Below are positions 8,107 to 17,835 of a stretch of DNA of 26,494 nucleotides, one piece after another; within the stretch, counting starts at the first letter, position 1; the number at the start of each line of letters is the position of its first letter. The notes beneath the pieces are model-generated. The model had not been told where the DNA came from. It saw only the letters and a program-made list of their open reading frames with translations, and did not search any database. The position numbers and the translations under genes were made by a program. This DNA is from Branchiostoma floridae (taxonomy: Eukaryota; Chordata; Leptocardii; Amphioxiformes; Branchiostomatidae): contig NC_049996.1 of NCBI RefSeq assembly GCF_000003815.2, positions 17,806,756-17,833,249 on the forward strand, read 5' to 3'.

Positions 8107-11049
8107 ATGGGTTGCACAAACGTTGCTTTCGTCCTCTTGTGTCTTACCCTTGGCCTGACCACCTGTAAGCCTTGTGCATCTTGTTGTGACTTGTGCGAGG
8201 TAAAACAGGAGGGGCGATGTGAGGTACCCAAGACAATGGGAACTGATTTTCGGGTGTCGCTCTTTGACCGCCAGGTGCCCTGTGCAACCTGCAACCTGAC
8301 CGAACAGGTGAGGGAGACCCCGCTCAGGTGTGTGCCAGGTGACCTTGTCATGCTGCAGGTGTCAGGGCACTGGGAAAACGGCGCAGTAGAAACACTGCCT
8401 GGTCTCAGCAGCCTGCACACCCTGGTCCTGGGACCAGGGAACATCCAGACTACCACAGGCAGAGCGTTTTCAGGACTACCGATTCTTACCACACTGACAA
8501 TGAACAGGAATTCCATCCGGACCGTTGGGACCTGGTTTGGTCTGATTTCGAAGCTAGTGAAGCTGTACTTATCTTGGAATGACATTGAAGACATTGAGGA
8601 GGGTGCCTTACAGCCACTGATAGATCTCAGACGCCTTGAGCTCACGCACAACCGTCTTCATGCGGTCAAACAGTGGTACTTCAAAGGGCTTCGCAGCCTG
8701 AAGTGTCTGAAACTGAGCTACAACAACATTTCTCACATCGATGAGAAGTCTTTCAACCCTCTTAACAGCCTCACAAGTGTCTTTCTAGATCACAACAAGC
8801 TAGTGCATTTGGAAGTGTCATGGCTGAAAGAGCTGCCGTCTGGGAGTTTGGTTCATCTTGAGCACAATCTCATGCAGGCAGTCAACCTCTCTACTCATCA
8901 GGAGATCGAGGTCATGAGAGGAAGGTACGTCTATGTCAAGGGGAATCCTTTCCGGTGCACATGTGCGTTGGACAGTTTGAAGTCCAAAGGAGCTAGAGTG
9001 TTACAAGATTACAAGACCCTGCAATGCAGCTATCCATCTCGCCTGTTTGGTAGGAAGATTGCAGAGGTTCAGAGAAAGGAGATGCCTTGTTTGTCACCCA
9101 CAACCAAGGTGTTCCACGAAGACGGCGGTGCCACTCTTGTGTGTGACGTTTTCTGGGAGAAGCAGCCAGAGATTCTGTGGTTCGATCCGAGAGGGAACGA
9201 CGTTGGACGCAGAGAGTCCCGTGAAGCATGCGGCAACATAACAACACACTGGAAGACTGAGATTCCTACCAAAACATCACCTGAACAGGAAGCAGCGCTC
9301 TCCACCAACTCCTCTGGCCTGCCCTACTTCGGCAGGACCACCTACAGCCTGATGTTGAGTCCGCTGGCCCATCGCTGCTGGACAGAGGGCAGTTTCCGGT
9401 GCATCGTGCGGAGTGTGGCAGGGAGCGTCTCTGCAAATCTAACCCTCAACAAGTCAACCAGTGGAGATCAGACTGGTGGGGAGGGCACCTCAAGGGACTG
9501 TTCAACCATTAAAGGTGGGGAGGGCACCTCAAGGGACTGTTCAACCATTAAAGGTGGGGAGGGCACCTCAAGGGACTGTTCAACCATTAAAGGTGGGGAG
9601 GGCACCTCAAGGGACTGTTCAACCATTAAAGGTGGGGAGGGCACCTCAAGGGACTGTTCAACCATTAAAGGTGGGGAGGGCACCTCAAGGGACTGTTCAA
9701 CCATCAATGGTGGGGAGGGCACCTCAAGGGACTGTTCAACCATCAAGAGTGGGGAGGGCACCTCAAGGGACTGTTCAACCATTACCGGTGGGCAAGGAAC
9801 CTTAAGGGACTGTTCAACAATTAAAGGTGGGGAGGGAACCTCAAGGAACTGCTCAACCAAGCATCCCGTCAGCTTTGCCTTCTCAGAGAAACATAACAGC
9901 AGCAAACGTCAAGGACCTTCAGAACATTCTACAACACTCGTAGCGGGGAACAGAACAATCGTCAAAGGGACAAACAAGACCACGGACAACAACTCTTCTA
10001 CTCCAGATCCGTTCAACCACACTGAGATGGCAGCCTCCAACACCTCGACACCTTCCAGACAGCACAACATGACGACACAGAGGATCATCATCCTCCTGAA
10101 CACCATGGACCAAACCTTGCAGAAGGATGACTCATCCACATCATCTATCCTCATGTACATCACCAGCATCTCTCTGGCACTGTTCGTCCTGGGAGGCGCG
10201 ACGTCTGCTTGCCACAAGTGCTACAAGAGACAACAACGGAACCACGTAGAAGGCAATGCCGGGAATGCTGGAAGAGACACACAGCAACACCCGTCCCCCG
10301 GCAACCCTGCACCTCCACAGTGCTCGTATGAGGAGATCCCGGATGACATCAATGCAGACATCACTCCTTATGCCACCACAGTGGAGATGAAGAATCCGAT
10401 GTATGATGCAACATCAACTGAGCCAAAAGGGCTGGTAACATCAAGCCTGGTTCCTCCTCCCCAAGACCCTCCTCCGCTACCCAACAGGCGCACCACCCAA
10501 AAACCCTCACCAGAACCACAGCGCATGGTAACATCAAGCCTGCGCCCTCTTCCCTGTGACCCTCCTCTGCAATCCAACAGGCACACCACCTACACCCCCT
10601 CATCAGCACCACAGGGCAAAGAGAGCTCCCAGTCGGGAACAATGCCGCGTTCGCCTCCACGACCCGACAGGCGTATCAACTACTGCGCCTCGACACGCCC
10701 GCTGAGCTCCGACACAGCTGAGATGGGACAGATGCAAGATCAGCCTCCCCTGTCCAACAGGAACATCCCCTACGGTGCCTCATCGGACCAGACTGAGATG
10801 GGACGAATGCAGGATCAGCCTCCCCTGTCCAACAGGCGTGTCCCCTACGGTGCCTCATCGGAACAGAGCTCTGAAATCCCGTCAGTTCAGGAGGTTCTGG
10901 ATACAACGCCGCGACCCAAGAGGCACATCAACTCCACTAGTGCCTCCTCACAGCTGCAAGGCCTGCAGGTAACTTCAGCTGAGGAGGTACCTGATCTGCC
11001 CCCACGGTCCAACAAGTACGTCAACTCCAACGTTCCTTCCCAACAATAA
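8107..11049 (+). CDS. LRR-Ig single-pass transmembrane receptor, intronless
   Basis: Predicted type I cell-surface protein of 980 residues. The ATG at 8107 is preferred over an upstream in-frame GTG at 8083: it has A at -3, G at +4 and starts a signal peptide (MGCTNVAFVLLCLTLGLTTC). Order of parts: a cysteine-rich N-cap (about 20-80); five or six leucine-rich repeats (about 100-245, e.g. LVKLYLSWNDIEDI); an LRRCT cap (about 278-332, starting NPFRCTC); an Ig-like domain (about 338-450, cysteines in TLVCDVFW and GSFRCIV); ten 13-aa stalk repeats (457-586); a Ser/Thr/Asn-rich segment with many N-glycosylation sequons; a TM helix (about 680-702); and a 278-residue tail. The tail has an NPMY motif (763-766) and about seven diverged modules with PPLPNRR/PPLSNR-like SH3-type motifs. 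Ligand and pathway are unknown. LRR-Ig receptors are usually adhesion, axon-guidance or immune proteins. The architecture is clear; the role is not. Confidence 0.9.
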   Translation: MGCTNVAFVLLCLTLGLTTCKPCASCCDLCEVKQEGRCEVPKTMGTDFRVSLFDRQVPCATCNLTEQVRETPLRCVPGDLVMLQVSGHWENGAVETLPGLSSLHTLVLGPGNIQTTTGRAFSGLPILTTLTMNRNSIRTVGTWFGLISKLVKLYLSWNDIEDIEEGALQPLIDLRRLELTHNRLHAVKQWYFKGLRSLKCLKLSYNNISHIDEKSFNPLNSLTSVFLDHNKLVHLEVSWLKELPSGSLVHLEHNLMQAVNLSTHQEIEVMRGRYVYVKGNPFRCTCALDSLKSKGARVLQDYKTLQCSYPSRLFGRKIAEVQRKEMPCLSPTTKVFHEDGGATLVCDVFWEKQPEILWFDPRGNDVGRRESREACGNITTHWKTEIPTKTSPEQEAALSTNSSGLPYFGRTTYSLMLSPLAHRCWTEGSFRCIVRSVAGSVSANLTLNKSTSGDQTGGEGTSRDCSTIKGGEGTSRDCSTIKGGEGTSRDCSTIKGGEGTSRDCSTIKGGEGTSRDCSTIKGGEGTSRDCSTINGGEGTSRDCSTIKSGEGTSRDCSTITGGQGTLRDCSTIKGGEGTSRNCSTKHPVSFAFSEKHNSSKRQGPSEHSTTLVAGNRTIVKGTNKTTDNNSSTPDPFNHTEMAASNTSTPSRQHNMTTQRIIILLNTMDQTLQKDDSSTSSILMYITSISLALFVLGGATSACHKCYKRQQRNHVEGNAGNAGRDTQQHPSPGNPAPPQCSYEEIPDDINADITPYATTVEMKNPMYDATSTEPKGLVTSSLVPPPQDPPPLPNRRTTQKPSPEPQRMVTSSLRPLPCDPPLQSNRHTTYTPSSAPQGKESSQSGTMPRSPPRPDRRINYCASTRPLSSDTAEMGQMQDQPPLSNRNIPYGASSDQTEMGRMQDQPPLSNRRVPYGASSEQSSEIPSVQEVLDTTPRPKRHINSTSASSQLQGLQVTSAEEVPDLPPRSNKYVNSNVPSQQ
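9475..9864 (+). repeat. 39-bp coding tandem repeat (10 copies)
   Basis: Ten head-to-tail 39-bp units encode GGEGTSRDCSTIK. Units 1-5 are identical in protein; units 6 and 8-10 vary (IN; SGEG..IT; GGQGTL; RNCSTKH). Each unit supplies one cysteine. The array is juxtamembrane, between the Ig-like domain and the glycosylated stem. The near-identity of the first units points to recent expansion, so copy number is probably polymorphic (inference). Confidence 0.95.
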
Positions 11050-12620
11050 TCCTAAGGATGAGGGTACATCATGCTTGGAGGGACAAGAAGCAGTTACATC
11101 ATCAAACATGGTGATCACAGATAGCAGACTTCAACCCCTTTAACTCATACTGCTTGATGATAAGGCCAGGCACAGAGAGAGACAGCTGCCAAAATGAACA
11201 GTTTAGTCAATATACCTGATCCTACTCTCCTGTGCCACAATGCCAGTTGAAGTTCACTCCCAATACTCAATAGAAGAGACCAGACACACACAGCAGACAA
11301 GCTTGGCACTCCAGAAAAATCCACTCAGTTGTGTACAAAGTCCCTTTAATTTTGTAACATGCCGGTTATCCACATTGTATGACAGATTAATTCATGGGAA
11401 TGCACTAAAAAGCAACTTTGCATGACCTCCAATAGCCTTACATACATTTTTGTATGATACCTTCAAGTTGTATGATACCTTCAAGTGCCTCAATGGGCAC
11501 TAAACTGAGCATATATCACCATGATGATCATTGATAGAGGAAAGTGGGACAAAAGAGTCACTAAAGAATTGTGAGTCCCGTGTGTCTCCTTTGTACTGTA
11601 TCAAAAGGTCAAGACATGCACCTAAAGAAACTGTAACTAGCAAGAAGTATGATTGTGCTAATTGTATTTTTTTCAGTTATGCCTGCAAAAGTATTTTCAA
11701 TATTGTTTCTTGGAAACTTTATCATTGCACAGTACATGTAGGCCACAGTACATCAGAAATAATCAATCCATTATAATATGAATCTAAATTTGGATTTAAA
11801 AAAAATACAGCTTGATGAGAACTTATTATGCTTTCTGATCATCACAAGATCATAGACTCTAGTACTGGTGAAATAACTTCATTTTCAAGGGATACAGTAC
11901 AGGGGACTTTCCCAAGTTATACATCATCATGCAGCTGCAGGTGTTTGTGGAATAATTCTTTCCAGTGGTTATATATGAAGGCAATTCAACCACTACAACA
12001 AAATGGATAAAAATCAGACATTTACTTCAATTATTGTTTACCTGGATGCTTAACCTGATCATAAACTATTCCAATCATTATATTAAATTTTGTATTTTGC
12101 AATAGCGACTGAGTGATCTTTATATAATACACACGTGACAAAGAAAGAAAGAAGCGTGCAGTATATTGTTGGTCCTACAGATTTTGATGTTCTAGACTGA
12201 AGATTGCACTTAAGTTAATCTGAGACATGTCTTTGCTGAATTATCATTATACAGCTTTGAGGTAATTTGAGTATTGTACTGAAGTGTTTTAAGTCAAAAT
12301 CCAACTTTGTCAAGAATTGTGTCCAATAAAATTGTTTCCAGGAATGACCTGAAATTGTGTCCTTGAATTATCTGGTTGAAGGCCTTTCAGATGTAGAAAA
12401 GAACATATTAACAAGATTGGCAATGAAAAAAAAAGACATTGTGAAACAAAACAGGCTGATGAGTTAACCTGGTCACAAACTAACAAACAAACAAACAAAC
12501 ACAATAAATCCGCTGCAGAGCCCACCAGAAGATCCATTCTTCAACTTGACCTTCCTCTCACCAACAGTAACTTACATGTTACCAAAAATCATGAATATCC
12601 ATCCATGGTTCTAAGACTTT
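11050..12620. other. Probable 3' UTR of the LRR gene and non-coding DNA
   Basis: No further coding sequence is supported. AT-rich, with a local 18-bp direct duplication (GTATGATACCTTCAAGT, about 11452-11486). The first well-placed AATAAA is at 12325-12330, followed by a GT-rich stretch, making a possible 3' UTR of nearly 1.3 kb. Confidence 0.4.
12325..12330 (+). terminator. Candidate poly(A) signal for the LRR gene
   Basis: AATAAA, followed within about 30 bases by T/G-rich sequence (AAATTGTGTCC). It is 1.28 kb past the stop codon; transcript data would be needed to prefer it over a nearer non-canonical signal. Confidence 0.3.
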
Positions 12621-12621
12621 G

Positions 12622-12653
<32 letters not shown>

Positions 12654-12860
12654 ATCAATTGCTCTAACAATCAACCAATTAATTGCTCAATCAATCAATC
12701 AGATGCTCCATCAATCAGCCAATTGATCAATTGATTGCATAATCAATCAATCAATTGCTCAATCAATCAATCAATCAGTTGTTTTATCAACCAACCAACC
12801 AACCAATCAATCAATCAATCGATCAATTGCTCTATCAATCAAAAAGTCAATCAATCAAAT
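12621..12860. repeat. (AATC)n tetranucleotide array
   Basis: About 240 bp of TCAA/TCAATCAA repeats, with variant stretches such as CCAACCAACC and TCAATTGCTC. On the minus strand it reads (GATT)n/(TTGA)n directly after a retrotransposon-like 3' end, so it probably grew from that element's tail. Confidence 0.8.
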
Positions 12861-12940
12861 CATGGTTTATTCCTTTAGTTTAAAAAGGCGGTGCAGCCAA
12901 GGGCTGAAATATGCCCACTTTACAAACGTGTATTGCAGTG
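12861..12940 (-). mobile_element. Retrotransposon 3' end with (TTGA)n tail
   Basis: Read on the minus strand, a unique sequence (CAGCCCTTGGCTGCACCGCC) is followed by AAAGGAATAAACCATGATTT and then by GATTGATT repeats. The poly(A) signal (TTTATT on plus, 12866-12871) immediately before a simple-repeat tail is typical of CR1/L2-like non-LTR elements. No ORF piece is visible, so the upstream limit is a guess. Confidence 0.45.
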
Positions 12941-13434
12941 TAGTCCCTCCCCCAGAGACAAACAGAAAATATCAACTTCTGACGAAGTTCAAATAATGCA
13001 TCATTCATCATGCAGTAAGCAGTTAATTATGTCACTTATTAGTCTGCCAGTTTGGAGCACCACACCTCACCCACAGACAAGGAGAGAGAAGTTGTTCCTT
13101 CGTTCTGACCAGAAAGTTTTAAGTACCAGTAACAGTCGCTGAGACAGCTGGACTCAGTAAACTGGGCAGTCTTCACTCACAAGGCTTCACTCAACAGTAA
13201 GTGTAACAAGTCACAAATTACATCTTCCTAGCTAGTAGTGAGAAATATTACAAAAGGATGAATGTATACAAACTGTAATACTGTGGATTAGACACCGAAC
13301 AGAACAATGTAACATGGCACATCATGTATTGCTTATGATCCCACAATATGGCATACATAATTTTTATCCAGTTCTGTGGTTTCTTTTTTGATAAGGACGC
13401 ATCCATTTGATTGGTTGGTTTTGGGATTTATCAT

Positions 13435-13882
13435 CAGGGCTTGAAATTCCTTTTTTGGGATTAGGTGCACTGGTGCACCTAGCTTAAAAAATTGGGTGCA
13501 CCAAAAGATTTTTGGGTGCACCACTTAAATCTAAGTAGAATGTCAAAAAAACCTAATAACAAAACTTTGTTACAAGCTATCAAATTCTTAAACAAGTAAC
13601 TAACATGACAGACATTTTTATTATCTTTCTAACACTTAGCCTGATTTAATCTCGCTTGTAGCAGGCCACCAAACATCTGCCGTTACAGCCCTGGACAGCG
13701 GAGTTTGTGTTACACAGACTATCTAACACTTAGATGTCAAGAATATGATGTATACATGTACTAAGTATACTTGATATCTTTCCAGACATAAACCTAAGAA
13801 AATATTTGGGTGCACCCACTGAAAATAATTGGGTGCACAGCTCCAATTTTGGGTGCACATGCACCAAGTATTTCAAGCCCTG
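13435..13882. mobile_element. hAT-like MITE (CAGGGCTTGAAA family)
   Basis: Inverted ends CAGGGCTTGAAAT (left) and ATTTCAAGCCCTG (right, allowing one mismatch) surround subterminal clusters of GGTGCACC/TGGGTGCAC motifs in both arms. Flanking 8-mers (TTTATCAT and ATTATCAA) match at 6 of 8 positions, consistent with a decayed 8-bp hAT-type target duplication. The interior is AT-rich and non-coding. Confidence 0.7.
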
Positions 13883-14858
13883 ATTATCAAATAATTTTAT
13901 CACTTTACTTGAAGATCAACCTAAAGAAGAATATAACTTAGGTTAAATGCAGAACCTGCAGTCAAATTACTAAACCTTGTTAGGCAACCTCCAGTCACAA
14001 GCCACATGAAAACAGTCCCGTCTATTTTCACACAGTTAGGCTCACCCTGTCCTCAACAATCACCTGTACTCAGCAACCCTTTTCCTCAGTCTCTTAAGTG
14101 GTTACCAGGTTTGACTGTTACGACCTAATTAGTATAATGTGCAACTCGATCCACTACTCACTGGTCAACTCAGCCCATTGCACCCTGGTCAACTTATAGG
14201 CCCAACAGCCTAATGCTTTCTGTTTGAGTTGATCAATGGTGTTGGGCCAAGTTGACCAGGGTGTTGGGCCGAGTTGACCAGGGTGTTGGGCCGAGTTGAT
14301 TTGGCCTGGTATAAATGGATGCGCACATGTACATCAAACATGTACAACAAAAACACTTTTTAATTTGATAATAAGTCTGCCTCACACCGAGCTACTGCAG
14401 ACCTTTTTCTCTGCAAATAAGCATTCTAATATCATTTGTTTATTTATCATTATGATAAGCTACAAGTGATGCGAGGGTTATAAACATCTATCCTGTGTAC
14501 ATTGCACATGTCTGAATTCACTATTTTGTAATTTTGTTTGTTTGCACTATACTTTTCCTGATTCTTGAATGAACGAAATAGACCAAAAGAATGTTTGTCA
14601 ATGATAATCTAAACTTCAGGTATTTTATGCAGAGAACCCATACTCTCAAGAGGATCTTGAATTTAAAAAATGGTGCTTGTTTCAAAGAAAATACGATTTT
14701 TCATCTTTTCTGGTGCAAAATTGTCTCGTTTTGGTTGGAATAAAAAGCAAAATTAGTAATGAAAAGTTTTAGACATGAAATTCAGATGCAGGATGCACAG
14801 ATACAATCAATGATGCTTGGGTATTTTGGAGCTCACAGTCTATATTAGTACAAAAATG
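13883..14858. other. Non-coding, contains a local inverted/tandem repeat
   Basis: No gene is supported. The only strong structure is the GTTGACCAGGGTGTTGGGCC repeat at 14160-14310, listed separately; the rest is AT-rich. Confidence 0.5.
14160..14310. repeat. Hairpin-forming inverted repeat with 22-bp tandem units
   Basis: The right half has three tandem copies of a 22-bp unit (GTTGACCAGGGTGTTGGGCC followed by GA or AA). The left half carries its reverse complement twice (CTGGTCAACTCAGCCCA and CACCCTGGTCAACTTATAGG). A long imperfect stem is therefore possible. Confidence 0.7.
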
Positions 14859-15022
14859 TACAGTGAAACCTGTCTATAGTGGCCCCTCAAGGGACCGGAC
14901 AAATGTGGCCACTACAGACAGGTGGCCTCTGTATAGAGGTGGCAACTCCTAGATAAAATACCCAAGGGACCGGCAAAAAGTGGCGCTTAATGGACAGGTG
15001 GCCCCTCTGTAGAGGGGCCCCT
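14859..15022. mobile_element. Second copy of the TA-type TIR element, cut by gap
   Basis: It starts TACAGTGAAACCTGTCTATA and matches the reverse complement of 5783-5964, including the GGTCCCTTG/CAAGGGACC and CTCTGTATAGAGG phrases. The sequence stops at the N gap just before the other terminus should appear. Confidence 0.75.
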
Positions 15023-15122
15023 NNNNNNNNNNNNNNNNNNNNNNNNNNNNNNNNNNNNNNNNNNNNNNNNNNNNNNNNNNNNNNNNNNNNNNNNNNNNNN
15101 NNNNNNNNNNNNNNNNNNNNNN
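15023..15122. other. Assembly gap (100 N)
   Basis: Exactly 100 N, the usual placeholder for a gap of unknown size. It falls inside a multicopy TIR element, a likely reason the assembly broke here. Confidence 0.99.
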
Positions 15123-15479
15123 ACATCATATGAATGAAGTTAACCTTACTAAAACAATTACTGATGATTATTTCTTAGGAGCAAAAAGATCAAATTACGA
15201 CAAGTACTAAAATCATATGACAAGTTGCAAGTTGTTATATATTTATCAATATATTTCTGTCTTCAATTTCTTTCTGCAAAATACAGGATTAGTTAATATT
15301 TGGGGTCTTTTTATTCACCCAAAATACATGTATCATCTACATTGACCATAATTTATAAATGTTATCTGACCGTTTCCTAAATCAGATCCAGTTGCTTGAG
15401 TAAAAAATCATATCCAGTTGCTCGAGTAACTGCTTTTTGGCTTGACCATAGTAGACTTTTGCCATTTTGAACAGACATA
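15123..15479. other. Upstream region of the lectin-NHL gene
   Basis: AT-rich, with no TATA box or E-box I would defend. Two near-identical phrases (ATCCAGTTGCTTGAGTAA and ATCCAGTTGCTCGAGTAA, about 15387-15430) lie 30-40 bp apart. TTTTGCCATTTTGAACAG just before the ATG looks like a splice acceptor, so an upstream non-coding exon is possible. Confidence 0.35.
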
Positions 15480-17835
15480 ATGAGCCAGTCAGCCAGTGGA
15501 GAACACAATCCGATACAGTCAGCCAGTGGAGAACACAATCCGATACAGTCAGCCAGTGGAGAACACAATCCGATACAGTCAGCCAGTGGAGAACACAATC
15601 CGATACAGTCAGCCAGTGGAGAACACAGTCCGATACAGTCAGCCAGTGGAGAACACAATCCGATACAGTCAGCCAGTGGAGAACACAATCCGATACAGTC
15701 AGCCAGTGGAGAACACAATCCGATACAGTCAGCCAGTGGAGAACACAGTCCGATACAGTCAGCCAGTGGAGAACACAATCCGATACAGTCAGCCAGTGGA
15801 GAACACAATCCGATACAAGCTACAAATCCCAGCAGGGCAGCAGGACTGACAAACCCATTACAGAATAAACTTCAAGATAATCCAGAACCTGACGATGTGC
15901 ACATGCTGCATACAGAAAACACTGCAGAGCCAACAAGAGTGTCAGCATGCGGAAAAGGCTCTCTCAGAAGCCAAGGATGCAACGTTTCTTTGGAAGGGGC
16001 TACATACATAACTGGCAATGAACCTCAACGTACAACTAGTTGTACAACAAGTCAGCCTGATATGATCACAAACGAGCATTTTTATATAGTTGCAGAAAAT
16101 AATGCTCCCCCCTCCCCGGCCACTGATGTGTATAGCTTATCTGACAAGAGCAGTGCTGAAAACTCTGCCATGTATGCTGCCTCTGCCAAAGATGACAAAC
16201 TCAATTCCAACACTCGTGGAAAAAGTCATCATCGAAACAGTGCTGAAAACTCTGCCATGTACATTGCCTCTGCCAAAGATGACAAACTTAATTCCAACGC
16301 TCGTGGAAACAGTGATAAAAACTCGGCCATGTACATTGCCTCTGCCGAAGATGACAAACTCAATTCCATTTACACTCGTGGAAAAAGTCATCATCGAAAC
16401 AGTGCTGAAAACTCTGCCATGTATGCTGCCTCTGCCGAAGATGACAAACTCAATTCCAACTCTCGTGGAAACAGTGCTGAAAACTCTGCCATGTACGATG
16501 CCTCTGCCGAAGATGACAAACTCAATTCCAACTCTCGTGGAAACAGTGCTGAAAACACTGCCATGTACATTGCCTCTGCCGAAGATGACAAACTCAATTC
16601 CAACGCTCGTGGAAACAGTGCTGAAAACTCTGCCATGTATGCTGCCTCTGCCAAAGATGACAAACTCAATTCCAACGCTCGTGGAAACAGTGATAAAAAC
16701 TCTGCCATATACATTGCCTCTGCCGAAGATGACAAACTCAATTCCAACTCTCGTGGAAACAGTGCTGAAAACACTGCCATGTACATTGCCTCTGCCGAAG
16801 ATGACAAACTCGATCCCAACACTCGTGGAAACAGTGCTGAAAACTCTGCCATGTATGCTGCCTCTGCCGAAGATGACAAACTCAATTCCAACGTTCGTGG
16901 AAACAGTGCTGAAAACTCTGCCATGTATGCTGCCTCTGCCAAAGATGACAAACTCAATTCCAACGCTCGTGGAAAAAGTCATCATCGAAACAGTGCTGAA
17001 AACTCTGCCATGTATGCTGCCTCTGCTGAAGATGACAAACTCAATTCCATTTACACTCGTGGAAACAGTGCTGAAAACTCTGCCATGTACATTGCCTCTG
17101 CCGAAGATGACAAACTCAATTCCAACGTTCGTGGAAACAGTGCTGAAAACTCTGCCATGTACGCGGCCTCTGCCGAAGATGACAAATTCGCTCCTAACAC
17201 TTGTGGAAACAGTGCTGAAAACTCTGCCATGTACGATGCCTCTGCCGAAGATGACAAATTCGCTCCTAACACTTGTGGAAACAGAGATGAAGAACTGGAA
17301 GTGGAGCAGGTAAGCAGTGAAGTTACCACAAAGTCCAGCACCAACAGAAACAATACCAGATCTCAGCCGGACACTGCAGAAGCTGGTGCTGATGAAAAAA
17401 CCTGGCATGACGACCTCTCTGATGATGGCGACTTCCAACCGTACGCTGTTGCACACATGCGTGATCACGAAACATATCTCCGCACAGCAGCTTCAAGAGC
17501 ACGGCAGACAGAGGGGCGTGGTGACACCGACAGAACAGGCAGCGACCCTGATGCACAAGAGGTTAAGAAACCCCACACCAAAGGATTTCCAAACCCGATA
17601 TACGGAGCAAACGCTCGTCAACACGCCTCGGCAGACACAGGTGTAAATGAGCAGCAGGATCCTTCAAATGCAAGTGAACTTGAATCAAACCCGATGTACG
17701 GAGCAAACGTTCGCCAACAGGTCTCGGAAGACAGGGGAGGACATGATCTTCTGGCTCCTACAAACACAAATGAACTTCAACCAAACCCAATGTACGGAGC
17801 AAACGCTAAGCAACAGGCCTTAGATGAATCAAATG
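15480..17835 (+). CDS. Exon 1: cytoplasmic repeat region with NPxY motifs
   Basis: Encodes residues 1-785 plus one base. Order: eleven QSASGEHNPI decapeptides (4-113); a unique spacer (114-223); fifteen about 24-aa repeats with SAMY cores (224-600); an acidic/Ser-rich linker; and NPIY (705-708), NPMY (737-740) and NPMY (769-772), spaced exactly 32 residues apart. The exon ends AAATG|GTAAGA, a strong donor. The open frame runs past it to a stop at 17972, but that extension (QGFGGLCFNQC and so on) is unlike the rest and is intron. NPxY is the classical PTB-domain and endocytic motif; phosphorylation here is inference. Confidence 0.85.

Noticed and set aside
8022-8651. 209-codon minus-strand ORF opposite the LRR gene
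   Set aside because: Antisense shadow of the GC-richer coding sequence; its translation shows no domain.
15377-15808. Minus-strand 143-codon ORF of CSPLADCIGL repeats
   Set aside because: Shadow of the 30-bp coding repeat on the plus strand; no start context or domain, and the plus frame continues into a coherent spliced gene.
15489-17279. CRISPR-like regular repeats
   Set aside because: The units are contiguous coding tandem repeats without spacers, in a eukaryotic gene.
16137-17468. Minus-strand 443-codon ORF and the other-frame plus ORF at 16090-17313
   Set aside because: Consequence of repeating a stop-free 72-bp unit; only the plus frame starting at 15480 links to the NPxY motifs and the TM exon in phase.
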